A stretch of 18,003 bases of DNA from assembly GCA_002477275.1 (NCBI GenBank), contig DLOU01000069.1:4137-22139 (forward strand). The letters run 5' to 3'. Both the position numbers and the translations under genes were made by a program. Every line of letters starts with the position of its first letter. Positions within the stretch are counted from its first letter, which is position 1. This document shows positions 1 through 6,433 of the stretch, in pieces. The DNA is from Caryophanales bacterium UBA7476. Lineage in GTDB: Bacteria; Bacillota_I; Bacilli_A; RF39; UBA660. Under the pieces are notes generated by a model. That model saw nothing but the letters and a program-made list of their open reading frames with translations, was not told the origin of the DNA and did no database searches.

Positions 1-1295
1 GTTATGAATTCTTAGAACGCGTTGGTGGGGCAACAGAAAAATATAATACAGAATTTGCTAATCAATATTATGAAGCTGCTAAAGGTTCAAAACTTGCTCA
101 TTCATTTGATGAAACAGTAAGTGAATATCTAGTTTATAATGATTTTTCTAAAGAAGAATTAAGTGTTATTTTCGGAAATGATAAATTAGATGCTAATACA
201 TTATCTAAAAACTTTAATTCAGCAATAAAGGTTGATGGACAACTTCATAATTTACAAACTCACACTGTAAATAGAGAAAATTTATTTAAAACTCAAGAAG
301 GAAGAGATTTCTATAAAAAATATAGTGAATTATTTACAAGTTTAAATAAATCGACTGTAAATGAAACTAAAGTTGAAAAATTAGAAGAATTCTATGATAT
401 GTTAAGAGAAGATTTCGATTTTTCTACTATTCCTTCACAAGAAGATAGTTATAAATTATCTATATTAGAATATATATCTGCAGTAGATAATATTAATGTT
501 AATGTTGATATTGAAAACGCTTTAACATCAAGTGAAAAAGCATATTTTGAAAAATTGAATGATGTAGCTAAGACTAAATTACAAGATGTTGCAACTGTTC
601 AAAACAGCAAGTCTATAAACACTTCAGATTCTAACTTACAAGTTTCTGATTATAGAGAATTAGTTGAAGAATATTTAAGAAGTCAAAATGCTTATAATTT
701 AACTAATAGAGATGTATCTAATTATGATAGTTATAAGGCACATACTAATATTAATGTAGCTGTTAAAGAAGAAAAGACTGAAAAAACAACTACAAATAAT
801 AATACAAGTAATAATGGTTATAGTAGCGATACATATGCATCTGATGATTATTCAGGTTATTCTGATGATACTGATGATGAAGTAGAATTAATCATTGGTG
901 ATGAAGATGATACTGATGAAGTAGAATTAATTATTGGTGATGAAGATACTACTACTTCTGAATCAATTACAATTGAGACAGAAGATGGCCAAACTGGTGA
1001 ACTTGTTATTGATACTGAAAATGGTACTGCTGAAATATATTTAGATGATTTTGTAGAAGATGAATATGCTTCAACAACAACAACTGATAGTGAAACAGTA
1101 TATTCAGATGGAGTATTAAATGAAGATGGTAGTCTTTCTGATAACTATAAAGAATCTTCAAATGGAGATGGTGCAGTTTCACAAGATACTGAACTTCCAG
1201 ATCCTAACAGTATTTCAGATGAACAATTAGAAGCTATGATGTTAGCTCTAAATGGTTCAGATCAATATGAAGCTCCTAAAGTATTAAAATTATAA
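1..1295 (+). CDS. C-terminal part of a long acidic protein of unknown function (5' end outside window)
   Basis: The reading frame is open from the first full codon (position 3) with no stop until TAA at 1293-1295, so this is the 3' part of a larger gene; the ATG at 399 is internal. About 430 residues are visible. The first ~230 look soluble, mixed helical and rich in Asn, Lys, Glu and Tyr. From roughly residue 245 on, the chain is low-complexity and acidic, rich in Asp, Glu, Ser and Thr. It contains a 13-residue unit, DEVELIIGDEDDT, in tandem with a near-copy (876-953). No transmembrane segment, sortase motif or signal peptide is visible in this part. I do not recognise the family. The acidic Thr/Ser-rich C-terminus resembles a disordered linker or surface-exposed tail (inference). 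The gene ends in a strong terminator. Confidence is high for coding, none for function. Confidence 0.85.
   Translation, partial: YEFLERVGGATEKYNTEFANQYYEAAKGSKLAHSFDETVSEYLVYNDFSKEELSVIFGNDKLDANTLSKNFNSAIKVDGQLHNLQTHTVNRENLFKTQEGRDFYKKYSELFTSLNKSTVNETKVEKLEEFYDMLREDFDFSTIPSQEDSYKLSILEYISAVDNINVNVDIENALTSSEKAYFEKLNDVAKTKLQDVATVQNSKSINTSDSNLQVSDYRELVEEYLRSQNAYNLTNRDVSNYDSYKAHTNINVAVKEEKTEKTTTNNNTSNNGYSSDTYASDDYSGYSDDTDDEVELIIGDEDDTDEVELIIGDEDTTTSESITIETEDGQTGELVIDTENGTAEIYLDDFVEDEYASTTTTDSETVYSDGVLNEDGSLSDNYKESSNGDGAVSQDTELPDPNSISDEQLEAMMLALNGSDQYEAPKVLKL
876..953 (+). repeat. Two tandem copies of a 39-nt unit inside the acidic gene
   Basis: Copy 1 is 876-914 and copy 2 is 915-953. Over the first 33 bases they differ only at one third-codon position (ATC versus ATT), and the last bases diverge. 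The unit is 13 codons, so the repeat preserves the frame and encodes DEVELIIGDED followed by DT or TT. The near-identity at DNA level suggests a recent slippage or duplication event (inference). Confidence 0.85.
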
Positions 1296-1324
1296 AAGAT
1301 GAGAAATCATCTTTTATTTTTTTT
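1292..1324 (+). terminator. Rho-independent terminator after the acidic gene
   Basis: An 11-bp perfect stem, 1292-1302 paired with 1307-1317, closes a GAAA (GNRA-type) tetraloop and is followed by eight T residues. The stem includes the stop codon TAA (1293-1295). Confidence 0.9.
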
Positions 1325-1330
1325 CTTTTA

Positions 1331-1339
1331 TGGTATAAT
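1331..1339 (+). promoter_or_regulatory. Extended -10 promoter for the 1362 gene
   Basis: TGG followed by a perfect TATAAT (1334-1339). The -35 region falls in the T-run of the preceding terminator and shows no good hexamer. The predicted start is near 1346, giving a leader of about 16 nt. Confidence 0.75.
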
Positions 1340-1361
1340 ATGCGTATTCATGGAGGTTAAT

Positions 1362-1799
1362 ATGATAAGATATAAAGATAGTAGAGCAAATGAAGTAATC
1401 GAATATATTTCAAAGTTAACTCAGTTAACATCTGAAGATGAAAATGTTATTGGTACAGTTTTATTTCCTTTTTATGATGATACTAATAACTTTGATTTAT
1501 TAATTTTTAGTAAAGAAGATACACCTAATCATATTGTTGTTACTTCGTTTATTGGAGAAAATAGGGTTCAACTTATTCAAAATAATTATGATGGATTAAA
1601 AAGATATGCTGAAGATATAAAAGTTGGAATTATTCTTTATGATAAAGATGGAACACTTGAAACTATTGCTAGAGATAAAGATGGAGCTTTACAATATGCT
1701 AGTAATCAACTTTCTTTTGATGATGATTTCTTGATTAGATTAAGAATAAGTATTAATGAAATAATTAAAAAATCAAAAAAGACTATTGTGAAAAAATAG
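1362..1799 (+). CDS. Small soluble protein of unknown function, 145 aa
   Basis: The start is ATG 1362, because GGAGG at 1352-1356 is correctly spaced for it. Upstream in-frame starts at 1350 and 1299 would place the terminator hairpin and promoter inside the coding region. The protein begins MIRYKDSRANEVIEYISKL, has no signal peptide or membrane segment and ends in a lysine-rich tail. The segment IGTVLFPFYDDTNNFDLLIF looks like beta strands around acidic residues. A nucleotidyltransferase-like fold is conceivable, but no diagnostic motif (such as GSxxxG followed by DxD) is present, so I assign no function. It appears to be a single-gene unit with its own extended -10 promoter and a modest terminator. 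Confidence 0.8.
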   Translation: MIRYKDSRANEVIEYISKLTQLTSEDENVIGTVLFPFYDDTNNFDLLIFSKEDTPNHIVVTSFIGENRVQLIQNNYDGLKRYAEDIKVGIILYDKDGTLETIARDKDGALQYASNQLSFDDDFLIRLRISINEIIKKSKKTIVKK

Positions 1800-1819
1800 A
1801 ATTGTTTTATTCTGTTTTT
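1795..1819 (+). terminator. Probable terminator after the 1362 gene
   Basis: An 8-bp AT-rich stem (1795-1802 with 1809-1816, one G-U pair) with a TGTTTT loop is followed by a short T-run. It overlaps the stop codon TAG at 1797-1799. The stem is weak, so termination may be partial. Confidence 0.5.
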
Positions 1820-1842
1820 ATCTTTAGTCTTCTTTTTGTTTG

Positions 1843-1851
1843 TGATATAAT
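1843..1851 (+). promoter_or_regulatory. Extended -10 promoter for the rRNA methyltransferase-rimM-trmD operon
   Basis: TGA followed by a perfect TATAAT (1846-1851). A poor -35 candidate, TTTAGT, lies at 1823-1828 with a 17-nt spacer. The predicted start is near 1858, only a few bases before the GAGAGG ribosome site (1861-1866). Confidence 0.75.
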
Positions 1852-1872
1852 TAACAAGAAGAGAGGTATTTT

Positions 1873-2619
1873 ATGTTAATTACTAGTGTGGATAATGATA
1901 GAGTTAAAAAATATTTAAAACTTAAAGATAAGAAGTATAGAGATGCTACTGGAGAATTTATTGTTGAAGGTTCTCATTTAGTTATAGAAGCATATAAGCA
2001 AGGATTAATTAAAGAATTAATATTAGAAATTGATGAAGTTTTCCCACTTGCTGATATTGATAATATAATTTATTTACCAATGGATATTATAAAAAAGGTT
2101 TCGAGTGTTGAGACACCTCAAACAGTTATGGCATTATGTTCTAAAAAAGAGGAAAGTGAAGAGCTTGGAGATCATATACTTTTAGTAGATAATGTACAAG
2201 ATCCAGGTAATTTGGGTACAATTATTAGAAGTAGTGTTGCTTTTAATATAGATACAGTAGTTTTAAGTGAAAACACAGTAGATTTATATAATCCAAAAAC
2301 TATTAGATCAACTCAAGGAATGTTTTTTCATATTAATGTTTTAAGAAAAAATTTATTTGATGTAATAGATGAGTTAAAACAAAAAGAAATTCCTGTTTAT
2401 GGTACTTTAGTTGAACATGGTGAAGATGTTAGAGATTTGTCTTCTAAAGATAAAGAAAAATTTGCTCTTATTGTTGGTAATGAAGGTAATGGTGTTAGAA
2501 GTGAAATTACTTCTAAATGTGATAAAAATCTTTATATAAAGCTAAATAGTGATGTTGAAAGTTTAAATGTAGGAGTTGCATGTAGTATATTACTATATGA
2601 GCTTGATAGACATGAATAA
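1873..2619 (+). CDS. TrmH/SpoU-family RNA 2'-O-methyltransferase
   Basis: Transfers a methyl group from S-adenosylmethionine to a ribose 2'-OH, most likely in 23S rRNA; the exact nucleotide cannot be read from sequence. The 248-aa length is usual for the YsgA/RlmB-like group: a small N-terminal substrate-binding domain with VEGSHLV (~31-37), then a SpoU domain. The three SpoU motifs are visible: DNVQDPGNLGTIIRS (~111-125), IVGNEGNGV (~200-208) and LNSDVESLNVGVACSILLYE near the C-terminus. The DPGNLGTIIR and ESLNVGVA signatures form the trefoil-knot cofactor pocket. It is the first gene of an operon with rimM and trmD, and its last 8 bases overlap rimM, suggesting translational coupling. The start is ATG 1873 with GAGAGG at 1861-1866. 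The family is secure; the position modified is unknown. Confidence 0.93.
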   Translation: MLITSVDNDRVKKYLKLKDKKYRDATGEFIVEGSHLVIEAYKQGLIKELILEIDEVFPLADIDNIIYLPMDIIKKVSSVETPQTVMALCSKKEESEELGDHILLVDNVQDPGNLGTIIRSSVAFNIDTVVLSENTVDLYNPKTIRSTQGMFFHINVLRKNLFDVIDELKQKEIPVYGTLVEHGEDVRDLSSKDKEKFALIVGNEGNGVRSEITSKCDKNLYIKLNSDVESLNVGVACSILLYELDRHE

Positions 2620-3097
2620 TAATATTTATATAGGGAAAATAACATCTACTCATGGTATAAAAGGTGAAATAAAAATTAAATCATCTTTTGAATATAAAGA
2701 TAAAGCATTTAGACCAGGTAATAAGATTTTAATTAACAATACAATTTATACTATTAAAACATATAGAAGACATAAAGATTTTGAAATGATTACTCTTGAT
2801 GGATTTGATAATATTAATGATGTATTATTTTTAATGAAAAATAAAGTTTTTATTAATAAAGAAGAACTAAAACTTTCTGATGAAGTTTTAGATGAAGATT
2901 TACTTTTATATAAAGTTATCTGTGATAATAAGGAAGGAACAATTAAGGAAGTCTTTTTTGCAAGTCCTTCTAATAAAATAATTAGAGTTCTAATTGATGA
3001 TAAAGAAGTACTTGTTCCTTATAATAAAGAATTTGTTAAAGTAGACAAAAATAATAAAATAGTATATATTAACTTAGTAGATGGGATGATATTATGA
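2612..3097 (+). CDS. rimM: Ribosome maturation factor RimM
   Basis: Assists late assembly of the 30S subunit head, binding near ribosomal protein S19. The protein begins MNNNIYIGKITSTHGIKGEI, the characteristic RimM opening with HGIKGE. The N-terminal beta-barrel is followed by a PRC-barrel part (around YKVICDNKEGTIKEVF and EVLVPYNKEFVKVD). At 161 aa it is close to the family norm. I chose ATG 2612 over in-frame ATGs at 2576 and 2597, because those would add residues ahead of the conserved IGKI start and lie deep inside the upstream gene. No strong ribosome site precedes it, and it overlaps the upstream gene by 8 nt, so translation is probably by coupling. Its TGA stop overlaps the trmD start (ATGA). 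Confidence 0.95.
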   Translation: MNNNIYIGKITSTHGIKGEIKIKSSFEYKDKAFRPGNKILINNTIYTIKTYRRHKDFEMITLDGFDNINDVLFLMKNKVFINKEELKLSDEVLDEDLLLYKVICDNKEGTIKEVFFASPSNKIIRVLIDDKEVLVPYNKEFVKVDKNNKIVYINLVDGMIL

Positions 3098-3765
3098 AAA
3101 TAGATATTTTAACACTTTTTCCTAATATGTTTAGTGGTGCTTTTGATGAATCTATTATTAAAAGAGCAATAGAAGATAAAAAAGTAGAAATCAATCTTCA
3201 TAATTTTAGAGATTATAGTTTAGATTCTCACAATAAAGTAGATGATACTCCATATGGGGGAGGGGCTGGAATGGTTCTTACTTGCCAACCAATATTTGAT
3301 TGTGTAAAAGAACTAAAAACAGAAGATAGTAAAGTAATACTTCTTACACCATCTGGAAAAGTTTATAATCAAAAAACTGCTTATGATTTATCAAATGAAA
3401 AACATTTAATAATAATTTGTGGGCATTATGAAGGATTTGATGAAAGAATAACATCTATATGTGACTTAGAACTTAGTATAGGAGATTATGTACTTACAGG
3501 TGGTGAAATACCTGCTATGGTACTTGTTGATTCTATTACAAGATTAATTCCAGGAGTTATTAATGAAAGAAGTCATTTAGAAGACTCTTTTAATGAAAAT
3601 TATTTGCTTGATTATCCAACTTATACAAAACCAAGAGTTTATGAAGGCATGGAAGTTCCTGAGGTTTTAATCTCAGGAGATCATAAAAAAATAGATGAGT
3701 GGAGATATAATGAAAGTCTAAAAAGAACAAAAGATAGAAGACCAGATTTATTAGATAAGAGGTGA
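3094..3765 (+). CDS. trmD: tRNA (guanine-N1-)-methyltransferase TrmD
   Basis: Makes m1G37 in tRNAs with G at position 36, next to the anticodon, which prevents +1 frameshifting; it uses S-adenosylmethionine and acts as a homodimer. Diagnostic segments are MKIDILTLFPNMF at the N-terminus, DDTPYGGGAGMVL (~50-62), GHYEGFDERI (~110-119) and SIGDYVLTGGEIPAMVLVDS (~128-147), which forms the trefoil knot. The C-terminal domain carries PTYTKPRVYEG and EWRYNESLKRTKDRRPDLL. At 223 aa it is slightly short but complete. It starts 4 bases inside rimM (ATGA overlap) and ends TGA directly followed by TAG. The rimM-trmD pair is a classic bacterial order. Here, however, rplS does not follow directly; two unknown genes lie between. 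Confidence 0.97.
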   Translation: MKIDILTLFPNMFSGAFDESIIKRAIEDKKVEINLHNFRDYSLDSHNKVDDTPYGGGAGMVLTCQPIFDCVKELKTEDSKVILLTPSGKVYNQKTAYDLSNEKHLIIICGHYEGFDERITSICDLELSIGDYVLTGGEIPAMVLVDSITRLIPGVINERSHLEDSFNENYLLDYPTYTKPRVYEGMEVPEVLISGDHKKIDEWRYNESLKRTKDRRPDLLDKR

Positions 3766-3769
3766 TAGT

Positions 3770-4216
3770 ATGTATAAAGTAAAAAATAATACAAGAAAAG
3801 GTAAAGTAACAAATAGTATAGATTTTATTAATTTAGATGGATTTGTTATGCCTAGTAAGAAAAAATACTTTATGATTGATGGTGAAAAAATAACAGATAT
3901 TAAAATAGTACAAAGTGATTTGATAAGTGGTATTGTTTCAAAAACTGTTATGAAAAAGTATAGAAAATTAGTCAAAGAAATTACTGATTTACTAATTGAT
4001 GATGATGAGTCTGAAGGTTCCATGAATGAAGTTTTAAATAGAATTAATAAATTTAGACATGAAATAAGAAATAAATACAATTCATACTTAGAAAAAGAAA
4101 AAATTGAAAAGATGAATAAAGAACTAAGAGTACTTGAAAAAGAAGCTAAAAGTAGAATTGAAGAGATGTTTAATTATTCTTTATTTAATGAGAATGTTAA
4201 TATTAGAAATAGATAA
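3770..4216 (+). CDS. Unknown protein with C-terminal coiled coil, 148 aa
   Basis: Starts at ATG 3770, four bases after the trmD stop, with GAGGTG overlapping the end of trmD, so it is the last gene of the methyltransferase-rimM-trmD operon. The N-terminal ~60 residues contain short hydrophobic strands (IDFINLDGFVMPSKKKYF). The rest is highly charged and predicted helical, with a Lys/Glu-rich heptad-like stretch from about residue 85 to 135 that reads as a coiled coil. There is no signal peptide, membrane span or metal motif. I do not recognise the family. Its place suggests expression with RNA-modification and ribosome-assembly factors, so an RNA- or ribosome-related role is possible (inference only). 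Confidence 0.85.
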   Translation: MYKVKNNTRKGKVTNSIDFINLDGFVMPSKKKYFMIDGEKITDIKIVQSDLISGIVSKTVMKKYRKLVKEITDLLIDDDESEGSMNEVLNRINKFRHEIRNKYNSYLEKEKIEKMNKELRVLEKEAKSRIEEMFNYSLFNENVNIRNR

Positions 4217-4238
4217 AGTTACTTATGTAACTTTTTTT
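4215..4238 (+). terminator. Terminator of the rimM-trmD operon
   Basis: A perfect 8-bp stem (4215-4222 with 4227-4234) closes a TTAT tetraloop on a C-G pair and runs into a seven-base T-run. The first arm starts within the stop codon of the 3770 gene. Confidence 0.9.
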
Positions 4239-4239
4239 C

Positions 4240-4268
4240 TTTACTTGATATTATTTTTATGATAAAAT
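4240..4268 (+). promoter_or_regulatory. Promoter for the 4302 gene
   Basis: TTTACT (4240-4245), a 17-nt spacer, then TAAAAT (4263-4268) preceded by TGA (extended -10). The -35 begins one to two bases after the T-run of the preceding terminator. Confidence 0.6.
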
Positions 4269-4301
4269 ACGTGTTACGTCCCTATAAAAGGAGGAATAAA
4301 A

Positions 4302-4622
4302 TTGAAAATTAAAAATTTATGGGTTGCTAATGTTTATAACTGTGCTTTTGTTGATGAAAGAGGATCTTTTATAGTAGAACCTGGAGAATTAGTTGAAGGA
4401 AAAATTCTTATAAAGGTGAATGATAATTTATATAGATGTCCAGACACAAATACTTTATATACTACTTCTGATATATTTGGACTTAATAAAGTTGATAATA
4501 GATCTTTAAGACCATTATCTGAATACTATAGACCTTATTTTAAAATTAATAAAAGAAATTCTGAAATAATTAAACATGTTCGTAATAATGTTAAAATACT
4601 AAGAAAAACAAAAAAAATATAG
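4302..4622 (+). CDS. Unknown protein, 106 aa, TTG start
   Basis: AAAGGAGG at 4287-4294 sits 7 nt before TTG 4302, and no ATG is placed as well, so TTG is the likely start. The protein begins MKIKNLWVANVYNCAFVDER. Its first ~70 residues look like a small beta-rich domain (SFIVEPGELVEGKILIKV, then NLYRCPDTNTLYTTSDIFGL). The last ~30 are basic and probably helical, which would suit nucleic-acid binding (inference). There is no signal peptide or membrane segment, and two cysteines are present but no zinc pattern. It sits between trmD and rplS, where most Firmicutes have no gene. It has its own promoter. I do not recognise the family. Confidence 0.8.
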   Translation: MKIKNLWVANVYNCAFVDERGSFIVEPGELVEGKILIKVNDNLYRCPDTNTLYTTSDIFGLNKVDNRSLRPLSEYYRPYFKINKRNSEIIKHVRNNVKILRKTKKI

Positions 4623-4637
4623 GTTTTGTTTGCTTTT
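4602..4637 (+). terminator. Possible weak terminator after the 4302 gene
   Basis: An A-rich run at the gene's 3' end can pair, with two mismatches, with the T-rich run after the stop codon (TTTTGTTTGCTTTTCTT). It contains almost no G-C pairs, so it is a weak call. The 3' arm also contains the -35 of the rplS promoter. Confidence 0.35.
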
Positions 4638-4658
4638 CTTATATTATTGTGTTATACT
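4630..4658 (+). promoter_or_regulatory. rplS promoter
   Basis: TTGCTT (4630-4635), a 17-nt spacer, and TATACT (4653-4658) preceded by TGT (extended -10). The predicted start near 4665 gives an untranslated leader of about 80 nt, much longer than for neighbouring genes. Confidence 0.75.
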
Positions 4659-4664
4659 AATTAG

Positions 4665-4746
4665 GTCAAAAAGAAGTGATCCGCTGAAAAGATAAATAGT
4701 ATTTTTATGATCTCTTGAAAAATATATATGAATGGAGGAATCTTAA
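4665..4746 (+). promoter_or_regulatory. Structured rplS leader, candidate L19 autoregulatory leader
   Basis: The leader can form a stem from 4671-4681 (AAGA, bulged AGT, GATC) with 4709-4716 (GATCTCTT), enclosing an AT-rich inner hairpin near 4691-4707. Low-GC Gram-positive bacteria are known to carry a structured L19 leader at this position, thought to mediate ribosomal-protein feedback. The match here rests on position, length and the stem, not on alignment. The GGAGG site at 4734-4738 is outside the stem. Confidence 0.45.
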
Positions 4747-5091
4747 ATGAACGTAATTGACAAAATTAATGAAAGACAAATAAGAAATGATATTCCTGAA
4801 TTCCGCGTTGGAGACACTGTTAAAGTTGGTGTTAGAATTATTGAAGGTAAAAGAGAACGTGTTCAGGATTATGAAGGTATTGTAGTTGCAAAAAGAGGAG
4901 GAAGTGTTTCAGAAACATTTACTGTTCGCAAAATGTCAGCTGGTATCGGAGTTGAAAGAACTTTCCCAGTAAACTCACCAAAAGTTGCTTATGTAGAAGT
5001 AATGAGAAAAGGTAAAGTTAGACGTGCTAAACTTACATTCTTAAAAGGTAGAGTTGGTCAATACCGCATCAAAGAAAGAGGACAAAAATAA
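4747..5091 (+). CDS. rplS: 50S ribosomal protein L19
   Basis: Component of the large subunit at the 30S-50S interface. The 114-aa length is exactly usual. Recognisable segments are IPEFRVGDTVKVGVRIIEG (~15-33), RVQDYEGIVVAKRGGSVSET (~38-57), FTVRKMSAGIGVERTFPVNSP and the basic C-terminus around VRRAKLTFLKGR. GGAGG at 4734-4738 precedes ATG 4747 by 8 nt. Codon use differs from its neighbours: CGT/CGC arginines and C-ending codons (TTC, ATC, TAC) are frequent, whereas nearby genes use AGA almost only. This fits selection for high expression. It is transcribed from its own promoter with a long leader and ends in a strong terminator, so here it is separated from the rimM-trmD operon it usually belongs to. 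Confidence 0.98.
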   Translation: MNVIDKINERQIRNDIPEFRVGDTVKVGVRIIEGKRERVQDYEGIVVAKRGGSVSETFTVRKMSAGIGVERTFPVNSPKVAYVEVMRKGKVRRAKLTFLKGRVGQYRIKERGQK

Positions 5092-5111
5092 GGGACTAAC
5101 CCTTATTTTTT
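5084..5111 (+). terminator. rplS terminator
   Basis: An 11-bp perfect stem (5084-5094 with 5100-5110) around an ACTAA loop, with three G-C pairs at the top and a T-run at the 3' side. It includes the rplS stop codon. Confidence 0.9.
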
Positions 5112-5125
5112 GATTTAATTATATT

Positions 5126-5632
5126 ATGAAGAATATTATAAAAGAAAATTTAGTTTATATAATTATTATTATTTTAGTTATTTTGATAAAAAGCTTTGTT
5201 GTTACTCCAGTAAGAGTAAGAGGAAGAAGTATGCTTAACACATTAAAAAATAATGATATTATGATTTTAAATAAGCTATCTTATAAAATTCATGATATTG
5301 AAAGATTTGATATAGTAGTTGTAAAAAATAATAATGAATTAATAATAAAGAGAGTTATTGGATTACCTGGTGAAAAAATTAGTTATAAAAATAATGAATT
5401 ATATGTTAATGGAAAAAAAGTTAAAGAAAATTTTAAAAGAGTAAAAGATGAAGATTTAGATGATTATACAATAGAGGGTGAAGTTGTACCTGAAGGTTAT
5501 TATTTTGTTTTAGGAGATAATAGACCAGAGTCAGCTGATAGCAGAATCATTGGATTTATTAAGAAAGATAATATATCTGGAAAATGTAGTTATACAATTT
5601 TTCCATTTAGTAGAATAGGAAAGAAAAAATAG
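5126..5632 (+). CDS. lepB: Type I signal peptidase
   Basis: Membrane-bound serine protease that removes signal peptides from exported proteins on the outer face of the membrane. One N-terminal membrane segment (~9-26) is followed by the catalytic box RGRSMLNTL with nucleophile Ser35. The general base is Lys75 in IIKRVIGLPGE. Box E appears as LGDNRPESADSR near residues 136-147. At 168 aa with one membrane span it resembles the Gram-positive SipS-type enzymes. The ATG at 5126 must be the start because the membrane anchor follows directly, yet no ribosome site is visible (the 15 bases upstream are all A/T) and it lies just after the rplS terminator. Translation could be leaderless or follow read-through from rplS. 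The surface protein at 5683 and the TPM protein at 12008 are potential substrates (inference). Confidence 0.96.
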   Translation: MKNIIKENLVYIIIIILVILIKSFVVTPVRVRGRSMLNTLKNNDIMILNKLSYKIHDIERFDIVVVKNNNELIIKRVIGLPGEKISYKNNELYVNGKKVKENFKRVKDEDLDDYTIEGEVVPEGYYFVLGDNRPESADSRIIGFIKKDNISGKCSYTIFPFSRIGKKK

Positions 5633-5647
5633 TTCTTTTCTTTTTTT
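5620..5647 (+). terminator. Probable weak terminator after lepB
   Basis: AAAGAAAA (5620-5627) can pair with TTTTCTTT (5636-5643) around an 8-nt loop, followed by a T-run. The stem has a single G-C pair, so it is weak. Confidence 0.4.
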
Positions 5648-5658
5648 ATTATTTTGTT

Positions 5659-5664
5659 TATAAT
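5659..5664 (+). promoter_or_regulatory. -10 element for the surface-protein gene
   Basis: A perfect TATAAT without a recognisable -35. TG stands two bases before the hexamer, not the usual one. The predicted start is near 5671, which coincides with the AGGAGG ribosome site, so the leader would be only about 12 nt. Confidence 0.6.
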
Positions 5665-5682
5665 TACACTAGGAGGATGTAT

Positions 5683-6339
5683 ATGAAGAAGTTTTTTGTT
5701 TTAGTGTTTATTTTTGTAATTTTTTTAGGTACTAATGTTTATGCAGCGTCACTTCCATATGACTATATAATTGATGGTAAAGAAGTATCAGAAAAATTAG
5801 ATGATGAAACTGCTTTTATATCTAAGGACAGTAGTAGTGTAACATTAACACTTAATAATTATAATGGAGGACCTATTAAATTGAACTGTTATGGTTCAGG
5901 ACAAAGTGGAATTAAATTTAATATTAATTTGATTGGTAATAATACAATAACTGCTGATGATATTGGTATTGATTTTACATATTCTGTAAATAAAGAAGAA
6001 AATATAATAAACTTTACTGGTGATGGAAAATTAACTATAAATGCAAAAACACCAATTTCATATGAAAATTATACTGATAAGTTATATATAATTCCATCAG
6101 AAAATGTTCATTCAACTACATATGAAGAAAAGAGTAGTACTAATAATAAAGATGATAGTGTTGTTAAAGATACTAATAAAGATAAACAAACAACTAAAGA
6201 AACATCCAATAAAGATGAAGTAGTTATAAAAATAGATAAAACAAGTATAATTCTTTATTCATTTGTTGGATATGTAATAATAAGTTTATTAGTTATATCT
6301 TATCTATTATTAAAAATTAGAAAACTTGAAAGCCTATAA
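5683..6339 (+). CDS. Exported, membrane-anchored surface protein with beta-repeat domain, 218 aa
   Basis: AGGAGG at 5671-5676 fits ATG 5683; the ATG at 5677 touches the ribosome site and is unlikely. A signal peptide (MKKFFVLVFIFVIFLGTNVYA) predicts cleavage after Ala21. Residues ~45-135 carry repeated beta-strand/turn patterns (VTLTLNNYNGGPI, INLIGNNTITADD, INFTGDGKLTINAK). These resemble the right-handed beta-helix style of Cthe_2159-like carbohydrate-binding domains (family resemblance, inference). A hydrophilic Lys/Asp/Thr/Asn-rich linker (~145-180) leads to one membrane span (~187-210) and a short basic tail, so the domain faces outwards, tethered to the cell. There is no sortase motif. 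It seems to be a single-gene unit. Confidence 0.88.
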   Translation: MKKFFVLVFIFVIFLGTNVYAASLPYDYIIDGKEVSEKLDDETAFISKDSSSVTLTLNNYNGGPIKLNCYGSGQSGIKFNINLIGNNTITADDIGIDFTYSVNKEENIINFTGDGKLTINAKTPISYENYTDKLYIIPSENVHSTTYEEKSSTNNKDDSVVKDTNKDKQTTKETSNKDEVVIKIDKTSIILYSFVGYVIISLLVISYLLLKIRKLESL

Positions 6340-6340
6340 A

Positions 6341-6362
6341 CAATCTTATGATTGCTTTTTTT
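6341..6362 (+). terminator. Terminator after the surface-protein gene
   Basis: CAATC (6341-6345), TTAT tetraloop, GATTG (6350-6354), then a C and a run of T. The 3' arm overlaps the -35 element of the next promoter. Confidence 0.8.
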
Positions 6363-6380
6363 TCTTTCTTTTGTTATAAT
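6352..6380 (+). promoter_or_regulatory. Promoter of the cupin-kinase operon
   Basis: TTGCTT (6352-6357), a 17-nt spacer and a perfect TATAAT (6375-6380) preceded by TGT (extended -10). The predicted start near 6387 leaves a leader of about 47 nt. The -35 shares bases with the preceding terminator hairpin and T-run. Confidence 0.8.
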
Positions 6381-6433
6381 ATTAAATAAATTTTGGAGTG
6401 ATACTTTATTATAATGATTAATAGGAGAAAACA

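Noticed and set aside
1299..1361. Longer N-terminus for the 145-aa gene
   Set aside because: It would translate the terminator hairpin and the promoter; the ribosome site supports ATG 1362.
3751..4080. Minus-strand open frame of 109 codons opposite the trmD-operon unknown gene
   Set aside because: It lies opposite a gene with a good ribosome site and operon context, gives a low-complexity Ile/Leu/Phe-rich product typical of AT-rich antisense frames, and has no ribosome site.
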